Origin: Pseudomonadota bacterium | GTDB lineage: Bacteria; Myxococcota_A; Bradymonadia; Bradymonadales; GCA-2716585 | Direction: 5' to 3' | Assembly (NCBI GenBank): GCA_005804885.1 | Contig: SYOX01000207.1 | Location: 61,968-125,967 of the forward strand | DNA: 64,000 bases | Shown: positions 8,913 through 17,455 of the stretch, piece after piece | How the letters are laid out: each line of letters starts with the position of its first letter | Numbering within the stretch: position 1 is the stretch's first letter | Notes under the pieces: generated by a model | The model's input: only the letters and a program-made list of their open reading frames with translations | What the model was told of the DNA's origin: nothing | The model's database searches: none | Translations under genes and position numbers: made by a program

Positions 8913-9767
8913 TCAGCCCCCCAAGAAGTCCACCGACCACAGCGCCGGATCCTCGCCGAAGACCACCAGCCTCAGGCCCCGCTGGCTCAACACCAGCTCC
9001 CCCCAGGCCCCGCAGGCCCTCGGCGGATCGAGCCCCAGCGCGTTCTCGATCGGCGACTGCACCGTGATGTACGGGATCCCGTCGTGCGTCGTCAGGTTGT
9101 TCCAGTGCAGGTGCCCGTTGATCACCGCCCTGACCTTGCCGCTGTCGCGGATCAGCGCCCGGATCGCCTCGCGCTCCCGGATCAAGGCCAGGTGCGGGTG
9201 CCTCTTGAACCAGTGGTTCGCCCGCGTGTCCTGATCCGCCAGCGTGTGGTGCACGAAGACCACCGCCGGCCCCTCGATGGCCTCAAGCTCCCGCTCGAAC
9301 CACGCGATCTGCGCCTCGTCCACAAAAATATGGCTGTCCTTGACCTCGTGAGAGTGCAGCATCACGAAGGACCACCCGCCGAGCTCAAAGCGATAATAGA
9401 GCCGCTCGGCCCCCAGCCCCTCCAGGCTCAGGTGCCCCAGCCCCGCCCACGCCTCGATCAGATCCTCCGGCTCAAGCTCGATCAGGTCGTGGTTGCCCGC
9501 CAGCGGGAACATCGGCGCCTTGAGCCCCGACAGGATCTCGAAGATCCGGCCATAACCCAAAAGATCCGCCGCCCGCCCCAGATCCTGGACCACGTCGCCC
9601 AGGTTCATCACCACGTCCGGCTCGAAGACCCCGTTCATCCGCTCCACGAAGGCCGCCGTCAGCGGCTCGGCCGCCTCCGTCACCTTGCGGACCTGCCCCC
9701 CGAAGCTCGCCCGAGGCCCCGTATGAATGTCCGTGATGATCCCGATCTTCAACGTCTCCAAGGCCAC
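8913..9767 (-). CDS. Calcineurin-like metallophosphoesterase
   Basis: The protein has 284 residues and is cytoplasmic, with no signal or membrane segment. The five metallophosphatase motifs are present in order: DIH near residue 13, GD with a downstream D (NLGDVVQD), GNHD, an H within VFVHH, and GHLH. Together they bind two metal ions and hydrolyse phosphate mono- or diesters. The gene starts 12 bases after the nucleotidyltransferase stop. In a pathway ending in a CDP-alcohol condensation it could dephosphorylate a phosphorylated product, or hydrolyse a nucleotide or lipid diester. The substrate is inferred only from the neighbours. Confidence 0.9.
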   Translation of the reverse strand: MALETLKIGIITDIHTGPRASFGGQVRKVTEAAEPLTAAFVERMNGVFEPDVVMNLGDVVQDLGRAADLLGYGRIFEILSGLKAPMFPLAGNHDLIELEPEDLIEAWAGLGHLSLEGLGAERLYYRFELGGWSFVMLHSHEVKDSHIFVDEAQIAWFERELEAIEGPAVVFVHHTLADQDTRANHWFKRHPHLALIREREAIRALIRDSGKVRAVINGHLHWNNLTTHDGIPYITVQSPIENALGLDPPRACGAWGELVLSQRGLRLVVFGEDPALWSVDFLGG

Positions 9768-9779
9768 CCCCTCCTCTCC

Positions 9780-10547
9780 TCACCAGTCGATCGCCTCGCG
9801 CACCCGCTCCAGATCCTGCGGCGTGTCGATCTCCCGCCAGCCGCCTCGAATGTCCACCGTCGAGAAGGGCACCCCCTGCTGGCCCAGGTGGCCCATCAGA
9901 TCCGTGATGTAGGCGTAGCGCAAGGTCTTTTTCTGCCCGAAGGGCGTCTCCAGGCCCAGCGCCGAGCCCGCCATCTGCGCCCAGGCCTCGCGCCACCGCG
10001 CCACCGCCTGAGCGCCCACCCCCCCCATCCCGGCCACCTCGCCGTGCGCCTCGTGCGGCTGGACGATCTTGCCCACCTTGTCCACGAAGCCCTGAGCGTC
10101 CACGCGCGCGCACTCGGCCTCATCGACCGGGTGCTGGTCCCGACCCTCGTAGATCGCCAGCCAGTCCCTGTCGACCACCACGGCGATGTGATCGGGCTTC
10201 TCCTCCAGGTGGGCCTTGAGCAGCCGCGCGTTCTCCGACCGCCACACCGTGTCCGAGTAGGAGAAGATGAAGCCGCCCTCCATCGCCTCCTCGGCCGCAA
10301 AGAGCGACCCCAGCAGCCCCGTCCTCTCCCAGTCCGGGTTGTGGCAGAAGCGCACCCCCTCCGGGGTGATCCGCTCAGCCAGGTAGCCCCGCACCACCAC
10401 GATGTCCTCGACGCCCACCTTCCGATAGGCGTCGATCTGGTGTTGCAGCAGCGGCTTGCCCGCCACCTCCATCATCGGCTTGGGCGTCTCGTCCGTCAGA
10501 GACCCCAGCCGACTCCCGCGCCCCGCCGCCAAGATGATCGCGCGCAT
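9780..10547 (-). CDS. Nucleotidyltransferase, probably activating a phospho-alcohol or phosphonate with CTP
   Basis: The protein has 255 residues with a GT-A nucleotidyltransferase fold. The N-terminus AIILAAGRGSRLG, then PKP with Lys23 and GKPLLQHQID, is the NTP-binding signature. SYSDTVW supplies the metal-binding Asp. A block with VVDRDWLAIYEGR, HPVDEAE and a later HGE resembles CTP-using enzymes of the phosphocholine, aminoethylphosphonate and inositol-phosphate cytidylyltransferase group more than glucose-1-phosphate transferases. Four bases separate it from the CDP-alcohol phosphotransferase upstream, so the likely product is a CDP-alcohol for that enzyme. No PEP mutase or inositol-phosphate synthase gene is in the window, so the alcohol remains open. 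Confidence 0.85.
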   Translation of the reverse strand: MRAIILAAGRGSRLGSLTDETPKPMMEVAGKPLLQHQIDAYRKVGVEDIVVVRGYLAERITPEGVRFCHNPDWERTGLLGSLFAAEEAMEGGFIFSYSDTVWRSENARLLKAHLEEKPDHIAVVVDRDWLAIYEGRDQHPVDEAECARVDAQGFVDKVGKIVQPHEAHGEVAGMGGVGAQAVARWREAWAQMAGSALGLETPFGQKKTLRYAYITDLMGHLGQQGVPFSTVDIRGGWREIDTPQDLERVREAIDW

Positions 10548-10551
10548 CCCC

Positions 10552-11331
10552 TCAAGCTCCTGTCTGTGTCGAGGCCGGCGCGAAGCGGCCCAGCTTCAGG
10601 GCCACCTGCAAGAATGTCCGCGCCGTGTACAAGAGGTAGACCCCGATGAAGGCCCAATAATAGAGGTCGATCCTGTCGACCAGCGCCAGATATACCACGT
10701 AGGTCGGGTAGTTGATGATCTGCTTCGCGCCCCACTCCACGAGCCCGATCAGCCGCCGCAAGGGCGAGCGCCTGGGCTTCGGCCCGCCCTGCCCCCCCTC
10801 GCCGGCCCCATCGGCAGGCTCGGCGGCTGCCTGCGGCGCAGGGTACTCAGGCCGCCGGGTGAAGGTCGTCAGGCTCAAGCCCGCCGAGACCAGCGCCACG
10901 CCCCCGACGCCGACCATCGCGAAGAGCGCGTCGTCGTGGATGAGGCACAGGCGCACCGCCACCGCGCCGAAGAAGACGACCGCCTTGATCTCATCAAAGA
11001 GGAAGTCCATCAGGTGGCCGATCGGCGAGGCGATCTGACGCTTGCGGGCCAGCATCCCGTCGGCGCAGTCCAGGATGTAGGCCACCTGGTAGATCCCGAC
11101 TGCGCACAGCAGCCCTGCCCAGCTGCGCCACCCCACCATCGCCGCCGCGCCGCCCAGCGAGGTCAAGAAAGCCAGCAATGTCACCTGGTTGGGCGTCACC
11201 CGCGTCGACGACAGCGCGTGCACCACCGCCGCCGCGAAGGGTCGGCTGACGTACTTCGTCCAGTAGTGCTCGTCTCGCTTGCGGGTCTCCCGGTAGAGCC
11301 TCGCGACCTCATCCCACACGGCGCCCTCCAT
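10552..11331 (-). CDS. CDP-alcohol phosphotransferase (integral membrane)
   Basis: The protein has 259 residues with about six membrane segments. The complete family motif D-x2-DG-x2-AR-x8-G-x3-D-x3-D runs from Asp88 to Asp113; its aspartates bind two metals and act in catalysis. The enzyme joins a CDP-activated alcohol to a hydroxyl acceptor and releases CMP. An Ala/Gly/Pro-rich cytosolic loop at about 165-190 interrupts the membrane segments. It is the first gene of the minus-strand run and sits next to the likely CTP-using nucleotidyltransferase. That pairing is known for di-inositol-phosphate synthesis (IPCT/DIPPS) and for phosphonolipid pathways. Which alcohol and acceptor are used is not shown by the sequence. 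Confidence 0.92.
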   Translation of the reverse strand: MEGAVWDEVARLYRETRKRDEHYWTKYVSRPFAAAVVHALSSTRVTPNQVTLLAFLTSLGGAAAMVGWRSWAGLLCAVGIYQVAYILDCADGMLARKRQIASPIGHLMDFLFDEIKAVVFFGAVAVRLCLIHDDALFAMVGVGGVALVSAGLSLTTFTRRPEYPAPQAAAEPADGAGEGGQGGPKPRRSPLRRLIGLVEWGAKQIINYPTYVVYLALVDRIDLYYWAFIGVYLLYTARTFLQVALKLGRFAPASTQTGA

Positions 11332-11499
11332 CCCCCTGCCGATCGGCGCCCGGAGGATAGGAGCGAGCCCATCCGGGTGTCAATCGGCGCCCCTGCGCCT
11401 CGATTCCGGCCGGCGCACCTGAAACTTTTTCACGGCGGCGGATCTGGCGTTAGGATCTCCTGCGGGCGGCAATGGCGCCGCACCTCCTTCGAGATCGCG

Positions 11500-12372
11500 A
11501 TGCAAGCCCTGACCCGTGTCCCACGCCCCAGCCTGACGCCGGGCGCCCTGGAGGACGCCGCCGCCCTGGCGGAGTGCCTCGGCGACCGCGCCATCGAGGT
11601 GGCCTTCGTGGCCTGCTCCTACGACACGGCCATGGAGCCCGTCGAGGATCAGGTCGCCGCCAAGGTCGCCCAGCTTCAGGAGGCCTTCGGGCTCGACGGC
11701 CCCGTGCGCTGGTCGCTCTGGATCGTCGACGACCTGCCGCCGGGCGCGCGCTTCAGCGCCCGCGTCGAGGCCGGCTTCGAGCGCTGCCCCGGCCTCCTGC
11801 TGGAGCAGGACCGCCTGCGCTGCGTCCCGTTGACGTCGGCGAAGCCCACCCGAGCGGGCCTCAAGGGGCAGGCGCTGCTCGACGGGATGAGCGGCGCGCT
11901 GGACGAGGGCGCCGAGATCCTCGTCGTCATCAACCTCAACCTCAAGGTCCGCGCCGAGCTGGCCGCCACGGGGCTGCGCGCGATGATCGAGGGCGGCTGG
12001 GACGCCTGCATCGGCTCCCGCGCGGCGGTCGACGGCGGGCAGGTCACGGGCGCCGGCAAGCTCGGCCGCGCCAAGAGCATCGGCTTCAACCGCTACGTCC
12101 GCGGCATGCTGCCTGAGCTCGACCGCTACAAGGACACCAACGCGCCCATGAAGATCTTCTCCGCCAACGCCGCCCGCTGCCTCATCCACAAGGCCACCAT
12201 CCAGACCGTGACCATGGACGCCGAGTGGCTCCTGCTGCTCCACCGCAACGGCTTCGACGTCACCGTCTTCCCCGTCGCCTGGGCCCAGCGCCCCGGAAGC
12301 CGCCCGCCCTGGGCCATGATCCCGGCCTGCGCCCTGGACGTCGCCCGCATCAGGGCCATGTGGAGCCGGTAG
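11500..12372 (+). CDS. Glycosyltransferase family 2-like protein
   Basis: The protein has 290 residues and no membrane segment. It keeps a GT-A-like order: IEVAFVACSYDTAMEPVE near the N-terminus, WIVDDLPPG (acidic nucleotide/metal site), a block ILVVINLNLKVRAELA, CIGSR, and a C-terminal DAEWLLLLHRNGFDVTVFPVAW reminiscent of dolichyl-phosphate glucosyltransferase-like enzymes. The usual DxD is replaced by NLN, so activity is uncertain. The ATG at 11500 is in frame and begins 168 bases from the divergent phosphotransferase gene; its ribosome site is weak. It could glycosylate the product of the neighbouring head-group genes (inference). Confidence 0.75.
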   Translation: MQALTRVPRPSLTPGALEDAAALAECLGDRAIEVAFVACSYDTAMEPVEDQVAAKVAQLQEAFGLDGPVRWSLWIVDDLPPGARFSARVEAGFERCPGLLLEQDRLRCVPLTSAKPTRAGLKGQALLDGMSGALDEGAEILVVINLNLKVRAELAATGLRAMIEGGWDACIGSRAAVDGGQVTGAGKLGRAKSIGFNRYVRGMLPELDRYKDTNAPMKIFSANAARCLIHKATIQTVTMDAEWLLLLHRNGFDVTVFPVAWAQRPGSRPPWAMIPACALDVARIRAMWSR

Positions 12373-12585
12373 CGCCGAAGCCCCGATCCACCCTCACCGC
12401 CCTTCACCGCGACCGCCGACAACCCCCACCAGGGCGGCGACCTTGACGCCGCAGGCCCGAGAAGGCGCGCTCGCCGCCGCTGCTGTTCCGAGCCGACATC
12501 GGAGGCCATTTTGATCCCTCGTCGGGCTTGCGACGTACAAGATCGCGGCGCACGACGACAGAGGTGGCCATCGACGGCTGGACTC

Positions 12586-12594
12586 TGCTATTTT
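12586..12594 (+). promoter_or_regulatory. Candidate extended -10 promoter
   Basis: TGC-TATTTT is an extended -10 element in an AT-rich patch, 55 bases before the radical SAM start at 12649. No convincing -35 box was found. The 276-bp gap 12373-12648 holds nothing else recognised. Confidence 0.35.
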
Positions 12595-12648
12595 ATCGGT
12601 CGATAGAGCCCGAGGAACCCGCATTGAACTCCCAGGAAGGAGCCCCCC

Positions 12649-14040
12649 ATGTTCGATCGACTCCAGACCATCGGCGAGCGCGCGAAGCATTACTGGCAGA
12701 TCGTCCGTCACCCGATCGATCCAGAGCGCCAGGAGGCCAACGACAAGATCTTCGGGGGCCTGCCGGTCAACCTCCAGACGCCGGATCAGGCCCTCGGGGT
12801 GCAGCAGTCCGGGTGCGCGGCGACCTACAACATCATGGAGCGGTGCAACTTCTCGTGCACGGCCTGCTACCTGAGCAAGGACGCCAACGAGACCCCGCCG
12901 CTGCCCTTCGAGGAGGTCTGCGTTCAGATCGACGCCATCCGCGAGCACCTCGGGCCGGGGGGGAACATCCAGATCACGGCCGGCGAGGTGACGCTGATGC
13001 CGGTCGAGGACCTGGTCCAGATCGTGAAGTACGCGGTGGAGAAGGGCCTGAGCCCGATGGTGATGACGCACGGCGACACCTTCCGGGAGGACCCGACCTA
13101 CCTCGACCGGCTGATCCTGGAGGGGGATCTTCAGAAGGTCGCCATCCACGTCGACACCACCCAGCGCGGCCGGATGGGGATGAAGCGGCGAGAGAAGACC
13201 GCCCGCGAGGTCGATCTGAACTTCCTGCGCGACGAGTTCGCGGACATGATCCGGGATACGCGCAAGAGGACCGGCCGGACGCTGCACGCGGCGCACACCT
13301 TCACCATCGACGACAACAACTTCGACGAGGTGCCCGACGTCATGCGCTGGATGGTGAACAACTCCGACGCCTTCCGGCTGATCAGCTTCCAGCCCACGGC
13401 CGACGTCGGCCGCACGCGCACCGGCTCCGTCACGGGCCAGCGCGACGATGTGTGGGCGAAGATCTGCGAGGGCGTCGGGCTCAACCTCAACCGCCACCCC
13501 TACATGTTCGGCCACCCGGACTGCAACTTCATGGGCCTCTTCTTCGTGATCAACTTCGACGGGGAGCGGCACCTCGTCGAGGTCAGCCGCGAGGGCAAGG
13601 CCATCGACCGGCTCTTCATGCTCAGGATGCTGCACGGCCCGCTGGGCGGCTTCAACACCGACGGCCTCAAGCCCGGCAAGGAGCAGCTCGTGGCGCTCTT
13701 GAGCCACCTGGCCCGCGATCCCGTCCACGTCGCCGACATCCTGGCCTACAGCGCCTACCGGGGCGCCGGCGAGCTGTCCTGGCTGCCCAGGCTCGTCAAG
13801 GCGATGGCCACGGGTAAAGACTGGCAGATCAACCCCTTCGCCATCATCGTCCACAACTTCATGAGCCGCGACGAGCTCGACACGCCCGTCGGCCGCGCTC
13901 GCCTGGAGGCCTGCGCCTTCCGGCTGCCCGTCGACGGCCAGATGATCCCGATGTGCCAGATGAACGGCACCGATCTGCGCCAGGATCTCAACCTCAAGGC
14001 CCGCAAGCGCCTGGGCAAGAAGGCCTCCATGGCCGCCTGA
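12649..14040 (+). CDS. Radical SAM protein
   Basis: The protein has 463 residues and is soluble. The radical SAM cluster is CNFSCTAC (Cys66, Cys70, Cys73). A GxIQITAGE strand follows, and a C-terminal MCQMNG may place another cysteine near the active site; a full SPASM domain is not evident. AAGGAG lies seven bases before the ATG. It is followed after 53 bases by the DUF547 lipoprotein and then by an exported protein, so a plus-strand operon to 15945 is likely. The ITAGEV and HVDTTQRGR features resemble radical SAM enzymes of lipid or peptide modification, but the substrate is not recognised. Confidence 0.88.
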   Translation: MFDRLQTIGERAKHYWQIVRHPIDPERQEANDKIFGGLPVNLQTPDQALGVQQSGCAATYNIMERCNFSCTACYLSKDANETPPLPFEEVCVQIDAIREHLGPGGNIQITAGEVTLMPVEDLVQIVKYAVEKGLSPMVMTHGDTFREDPTYLDRLILEGDLQKVAIHVDTTQRGRMGMKRREKTAREVDLNFLRDEFADMIRDTRKRTGRTLHAAHTFTIDDNNFDEVPDVMRWMVNNSDAFRLISFQPTADVGRTRTGSVTGQRDDVWAKICEGVGLNLNRHPYMFGHPDCNFMGLFFVINFDGERHLVEVSREGKAIDRLFMLRMLHGPLGGFNTDGLKPGKEQLVALLSHLARDPVHVADILAYSAYRGAGELSWLPRLVKAMATGKDWQINPFAIIVHNFMSRDELDTPVGRARLEACAFRLPVDGQMIPMCQMNGTDLRQDLNLKARKRLGKKASMAA

Positions 14041-14093
14041 GGCGCCTCGACGCCCAGCCGGCCCTCAAGAACCCACAGGAGAGAGCGACGACC

Positions 14094-14975
14094 ATGCGAC
14101 AACAACGCCCTCACTTCTCCCGACCCCTGGCCCTGCCCGGCCTGATCTGCATGGCCGCCCTGATCCTGGGCGCCTGCAGCACCCAGCTGACCCAGGGAGC
14201 GCTGTCCAAGAGCGACGCCGACGCCCTGGAGTCCTTCCCCTTCGGCGTCTGGGACGAGCTGACCCGCCAGCACGTCGACGACAAGGGCCGCGCGGACTAC
14301 ACCGCCATCCAGGCCAACCCCGAGGCGCTCAACAAGTACGTCGCGACGCTGGCCACGGTCGGTCCCACCGGCTACAAGAAGCTTTTTCCCAGTAAAGACG
14401 CAGAGTTGGCCTACGTCATCAACGGCTACAACGCCCTGGCCATGTTCAACGTCCTGTCGCGCTACCCCGACATCCAGGGCCTCGACGGCGTCCTGGCCCA
14501 GAAGAACTTCTTCTACGACACCTACCTGAACATCGACGGCCGCAACATCAACCTCTACGACCTGGAGAACGAGGTCGCCCGCCCCCTGGCCCGCGGCGCG
14601 TACAAGGCCGAGGGCAAGTGCACGAAGCTCGGCCGCGTCCACTTCGCCCTCAACTGCGCCTCCGGCGGCTGCCCGCAGCTGCCCGCCGAGGCCTTCACCC
14701 CCGAGAACGTCGACGCCCAGCTCGACCGCGAGACGCGCAAGTTCGTCCGCGAGGCCCGCAACGTCTCCGTCGACCACGGCAAGCGCGTCATCACCCTGTC
14801 CATGATCTTCAAGTGGTACGAGGACGACTTCACCAACGACGCCTGCGAGAAGATGAACCGCCTGGCCTGGATCAACCTCTACCTCGGCGAGAACGAGCAG
14901 ATCCCCACCGACTACGAGCTGGAGTTCCGCGAGTACGACTGGCGCCTCAACGACCAGAAGCTCTACAAGGACTGA
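14094..14975 (+). CDS. DUF547 lipoprotein
   Basis: The protein has 293 residues. A lipoprotein signal ends at Cys28 (LILGAC). The remainder matches the DUF547 family: VWDELTRQHVDDKGRADY at the N-terminus, AELAYVINGYNALAMFNVL, then VHFALNCASGGCPQL, whose Cys-rich patch is diagnostic. The function of DUF547 is not established; a papain-like fold has been proposed for the family. The ATG at 14094 follows GGAGAGAG and begins the signal peptide. It is four bases upstream of the next gene. Confidence 0.9.
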   Translation: MRQQRPHFSRPLALPGLICMAALILGACSTQLTQGALSKSDADALESFPFGVWDELTRQHVDDKGRADYTAIQANPEALNKYVATLATVGPTGYKKLFPSKDAELAYVINGYNALAMFNVLSRYPDIQGLDGVLAQKNFFYDTYLNIDGRNINLYDLENEVARPLARGAYKAEGKCTKLGRVHFALNCASGGCPQLPAEAFTPENVDAQLDRETRKFVREARNVSVDHGKRVITLSMIFKWYEDDFTNDACEKMNRLAWINLYLGENEQIPTDYELEFREYDWRLNDQKLYKD

Positions 14976-14979
14976 ACCC

Positions 14980-15945
14980 TTGCCCCAAGCTCGCCCACTC
15001 GCCCTCCCCCGCCCCCCGACGCTCCTGACCGTCATCGCCCTCCTCAACGCCGCGCCGCCCTCACTCGCCCTGGCCGACGAGGCGCCCACCGACGGCGCCG
15101 CCGAGCGAGCCTCCCTGAACCCTGCGGGGGACGCCCACAACGTCGATCCAGGCAGCCTGCGCCCCGACGACGCCCCCGATGCCTCCGGTGGGGGCTCGAC
15201 GGACCCCCCCGAGGTCGACGCGGCGGGCCAGCAGCCCCAGGGCGCGCTGGAGGGCCGGGACATGCTCTCCGGCGCCCTGATCCTCAACCCCGAGGGCCTC
15301 TACGCCCGCTATGATCACGGCGAGCCCCTGGCCGACAGCGGCTTCTGGGTCGGCGGCTTCGCGACCTTCCTCTTCTACAGCAATGAGCTCGGGGTTCAGC
15401 TCCAGTACATCACGGACCCCGCGCTGGTCGAAGTCCACCTCGATCTGGCCTTCGAACCGGGCTTCTTCCGCAAGGTCCCGACCGGACAGCCCCCGCAGGG
15501 CGAGGACGCCGGGCGCACCGCCGCGACCCGCTTCGTCGCCCGCGCCCAGAGCAACATCAACCTCCAGCTCGACCACGTCTGGCTCTACAGCCGCACCACC
15601 GCCCTCTACCGCCACAGGGACTTTCTGGAGGACGACACGATCCTGGAGCTCCAGATCGCCCGCGAGTACTCCCTTGAGCAAGCCGCGGCGGCCTTCGTCC
15701 GGCTCGCCGGCACCCCGCCCTCCCAGAGCGCGGCGCCTGAGCCTGCGGGCCTCTGGCTCTACGCCGAGTACACCCTCGGCGGCATCCTCGACGTCGGGAC
15801 GCGCCCCAACCGCGTCTCGCTCGGGCTGCTCAGCGAGGACTGGCCTCGCCGAGGCACCACGCTCAACCTCGACCTCTTCTACAGCTTCGCGGCCCCCATC
15901 GACGGCCCTGGCCTGATCTTCGCCTGGTGGGTCGCGCTGGACTGA
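14980..15945 (+). CDS. Exported protein of unknown function, possibly an outer-membrane barrel
   Basis: The protein has 321 residues, a TTG start and AAGGA eight bases upstream. A signal peptide covers about 1-33 (LLTVIALLN core, ALA-DE cleavage). A low-complexity linker follows to about 95. The rest is rich in alternating aromatic/polar stretches with periodic beta character (FWVGGFATFLFYSNELGVQLQY, VWLYSRTTALYRHRD, GLWLYAEYTLGG) and ends in an amphipathic strand, as in outer-membrane proteins. No family was recognised. Its position after the DUF547 lipoprotein suggests a joint envelope role. Confidence 0.7.
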   Translation: MPQARPLALPRPPTLLTVIALLNAAPPSLALADEAPTDGAAERASLNPAGDAHNVDPGSLRPDDAPDASGGGSTDPPEVDAAGQQPQGALEGRDMLSGALILNPEGLYARYDHGEPLADSGFWVGGFATFLFYSNELGVQLQYITDPALVEVHLDLAFEPGFFRKVPTGQPPQGEDAGRTAATRFVARAQSNINLQLDHVWLYSRTTALYRHRDFLEDDTILELQIAREYSLEQAAAAFVRLAGTPPSQSAAPEPAGLWLYAEYTLGGILDVGTRPNRVSLGLLSEDWPRRGTTLNLDLFYSFAAPIDGPGLIFAWWVALD

Positions 15946-16035
15946 GCCGCCCCGCGCGTGTAGACACGACCGGGATCGAGGGCGATGAGGTGGCGATCGT
16001 CACACTGGACTGAGCCGCCCCGCGCGTGTAGACAC
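15937..16035 (+). repeat. Two 31-bp direct repeats, 68 bp apart
   Basis: CTGGACTGAGCCGCCCCGCG-CGTGTAGACAC occurs identically at 15937-15967 and 16005-16035. The first copy contains the final Leu-Asp-stop codons of the preceding gene, so the second looks like a duplication of its tail. Each ends in the palindrome GTGTAGACAC. They lie 83-181 bases before the GTG of the next gene. Confidence 0.85.
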
Positions 16036-16117
16036 TCAGCGACGAGCCGCGCTCGCCTGGGCCACGCCGCCGAGCGCCCCGGCGCGCAGATCGCCCATCG
16101 CCCCGGAGTTCGAGGTC

Positions 16118-17440
16118 GTGAACACCGCCCCTCCCCCACCCTCTCGGCCCTGGCCTGCCCGACGGCGCGGCCTCGCGCTCGTCGTCGCCGCGCTGGCGGC
16201 GATGGCCTCGGGCTGCCCGAAGCCGCCGCCGATCCTCAACCCCAGGCTCGTCGACAAGCCCGAGGGGATCGGCAACCCGACCTGGACCACCACGCTGCCC
16301 GCCGACCTGACCCGCGTCCGCCTCCACGCCCATCAGGACTGCGTCTTCGTCACGGCCGAGAAGGACACGGCGCTCCAGCCCACGCGCGTCCAGCTCTGCG
16401 TCGATCCGATGAGCGGCGAGGTCGCCTGGGTCAACACGGTCGAGCTCAGCGGGGGCATCCAGCAGGCAGACACCTACTTCGTCACCGACAACCACCTCGT
16501 CTACGTCAACCGGGCCGAGGCCATCGGGGTGGCCCGCAAGACCGGCAAGATCTCGTGGCGCTTCAAGGACGAGGGCGGCCTGCCGATCTACAGCGCCTTT
16601 GTGGAAGGCGGCGCGCTGGTGTTGAGCCTGGGCAACCGCAAGCTGGCGGTCCTGGACGCCGACAGCGGCGCCTGGGTGCGCGGCTTTGCCCTCAAGGACG
16701 ACGCGCTCAAGCAGATCGTCCGGGTCGAGCGCGGCCTCCTGGCGCTGCTGGTCAACTTTGATCCAGAGGGCAAGGCGACGCCGCGCCTCGTCGCTGTGCC
16801 CATCGGGGACGCCCGGACATCATCAGGTGACCCAGGCGCCCTCGACCACGAGGGCAACTTGTCCAAGGGCAACTTGCCCGAGATCGCGCCGCTGTGGTCG
16901 CGGGAGATCTCGGCGTGGAGCTTCGACGTCCAGGTGGTCGACGGGGTGATCATCGGGGAGTTCGAGCAGGGTCAGCTCTGGGCGATGGAGGGCGCCACGG
17001 GCGCCGAGCTCTGGCGCCAGCCCCGCGAGCTGCCTCGCGGTGCGCTCTTGCCGATGTCCCGCGCGCTGCTGCTGCACCGCCACGTCAAGATCGACGAGGC
17101 GCTGCCCGACAGCCCCAGCAAGCTCCTCGTGCTCGGGGTCGCGCCCAGGGCGCTGGCCGGCGAGGAGACGCTGTGGTCGATGGAGCTGCCCACGGACACG
17201 CAGCTGCTCGGCATCGAGGAGGGGCCAGCGGGCGATCCGAGGACGCTGGGCGCGACCGTCGAGTCGCTCTTTCAGTTCGACGCGAGGGACGGGCGCCTGC
17301 TCTGGATCTACGTCTTTGAGCCCGTCAACGAGCCCGGCTATTGGAGCAATGCCTCGTCGAACGGCGAGGCGACCTTCCTGTTCTTCGAACGGGAGGGGCG
17401 AGGCGGCGCGCTCAAGCGCGTCCCCATCCTGATCGACTGA
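16118..17440 (+). CDS. PQQ-like beta-propeller lipoprotein
   Basis: The protein has 440 residues from a GTG start. The signal ends in lipobox Cys33 (MASGC) followed by KPPP. The mature part has repeated propeller blades with the pattern G-x-x-x-W (SGEVAWVN, TGKISWRF, TGAELWRQ, DGRLLWIY), as in PQQ-like repeat proteins such as BamB. No enzyme residues are evident, so a scaffold role at a membrane is likely; the partner is unknown. It ends the plus-strand gene run and faces the sulfatase gene across the 35-bp repeat array. Confidence 0.85.
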   Translation: MNTAPPPPSRPWPARRRGLALVVAALAAMASGCPKPPPILNPRLVDKPEGIGNPTWTTTLPADLTRVRLHAHQDCVFVTAEKDTALQPTRVQLCVDPMSGEVAWVNTVELSGGIQQADTYFVTDNHLVYVNRAEAIGVARKTGKISWRFKDEGGLPIYSAFVEGGALVLSLGNRKLAVLDADSGAWVRGFALKDDALKQIVRVERGLLALLVNFDPEGKATPRLVAVPIGDARTSSGDPGALDHEGNLSKGNLPEIAPLWSREISAWSFDVQVVDGVIIGEFEQGQLWAMEGATGAELWRQPRELPRGALLPMSRALLLHRHVKIDEALPDSPSKLLVLGVAPRALAGEETLWSMELPTDTQLLGIEEGPAGDPRTLGATVESLFQFDARDGRLLWIYVFEPVNEPGYWSNASSNGEATFLFFEREGRGGALKRVPILID

Positions 17441-17455
17441 CAATGGTTCGGACAG

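Noticed and set aside
7016..11331. Assignment of the CDP-alcohol cassette as a phosphonate pathway
   Set aside because: No PEP mutase, phosphonopyruvate decarboxylase or transaminase gene is visible, so the cytidylyltransferase-like protein alone does not show phosphonate chemistry.
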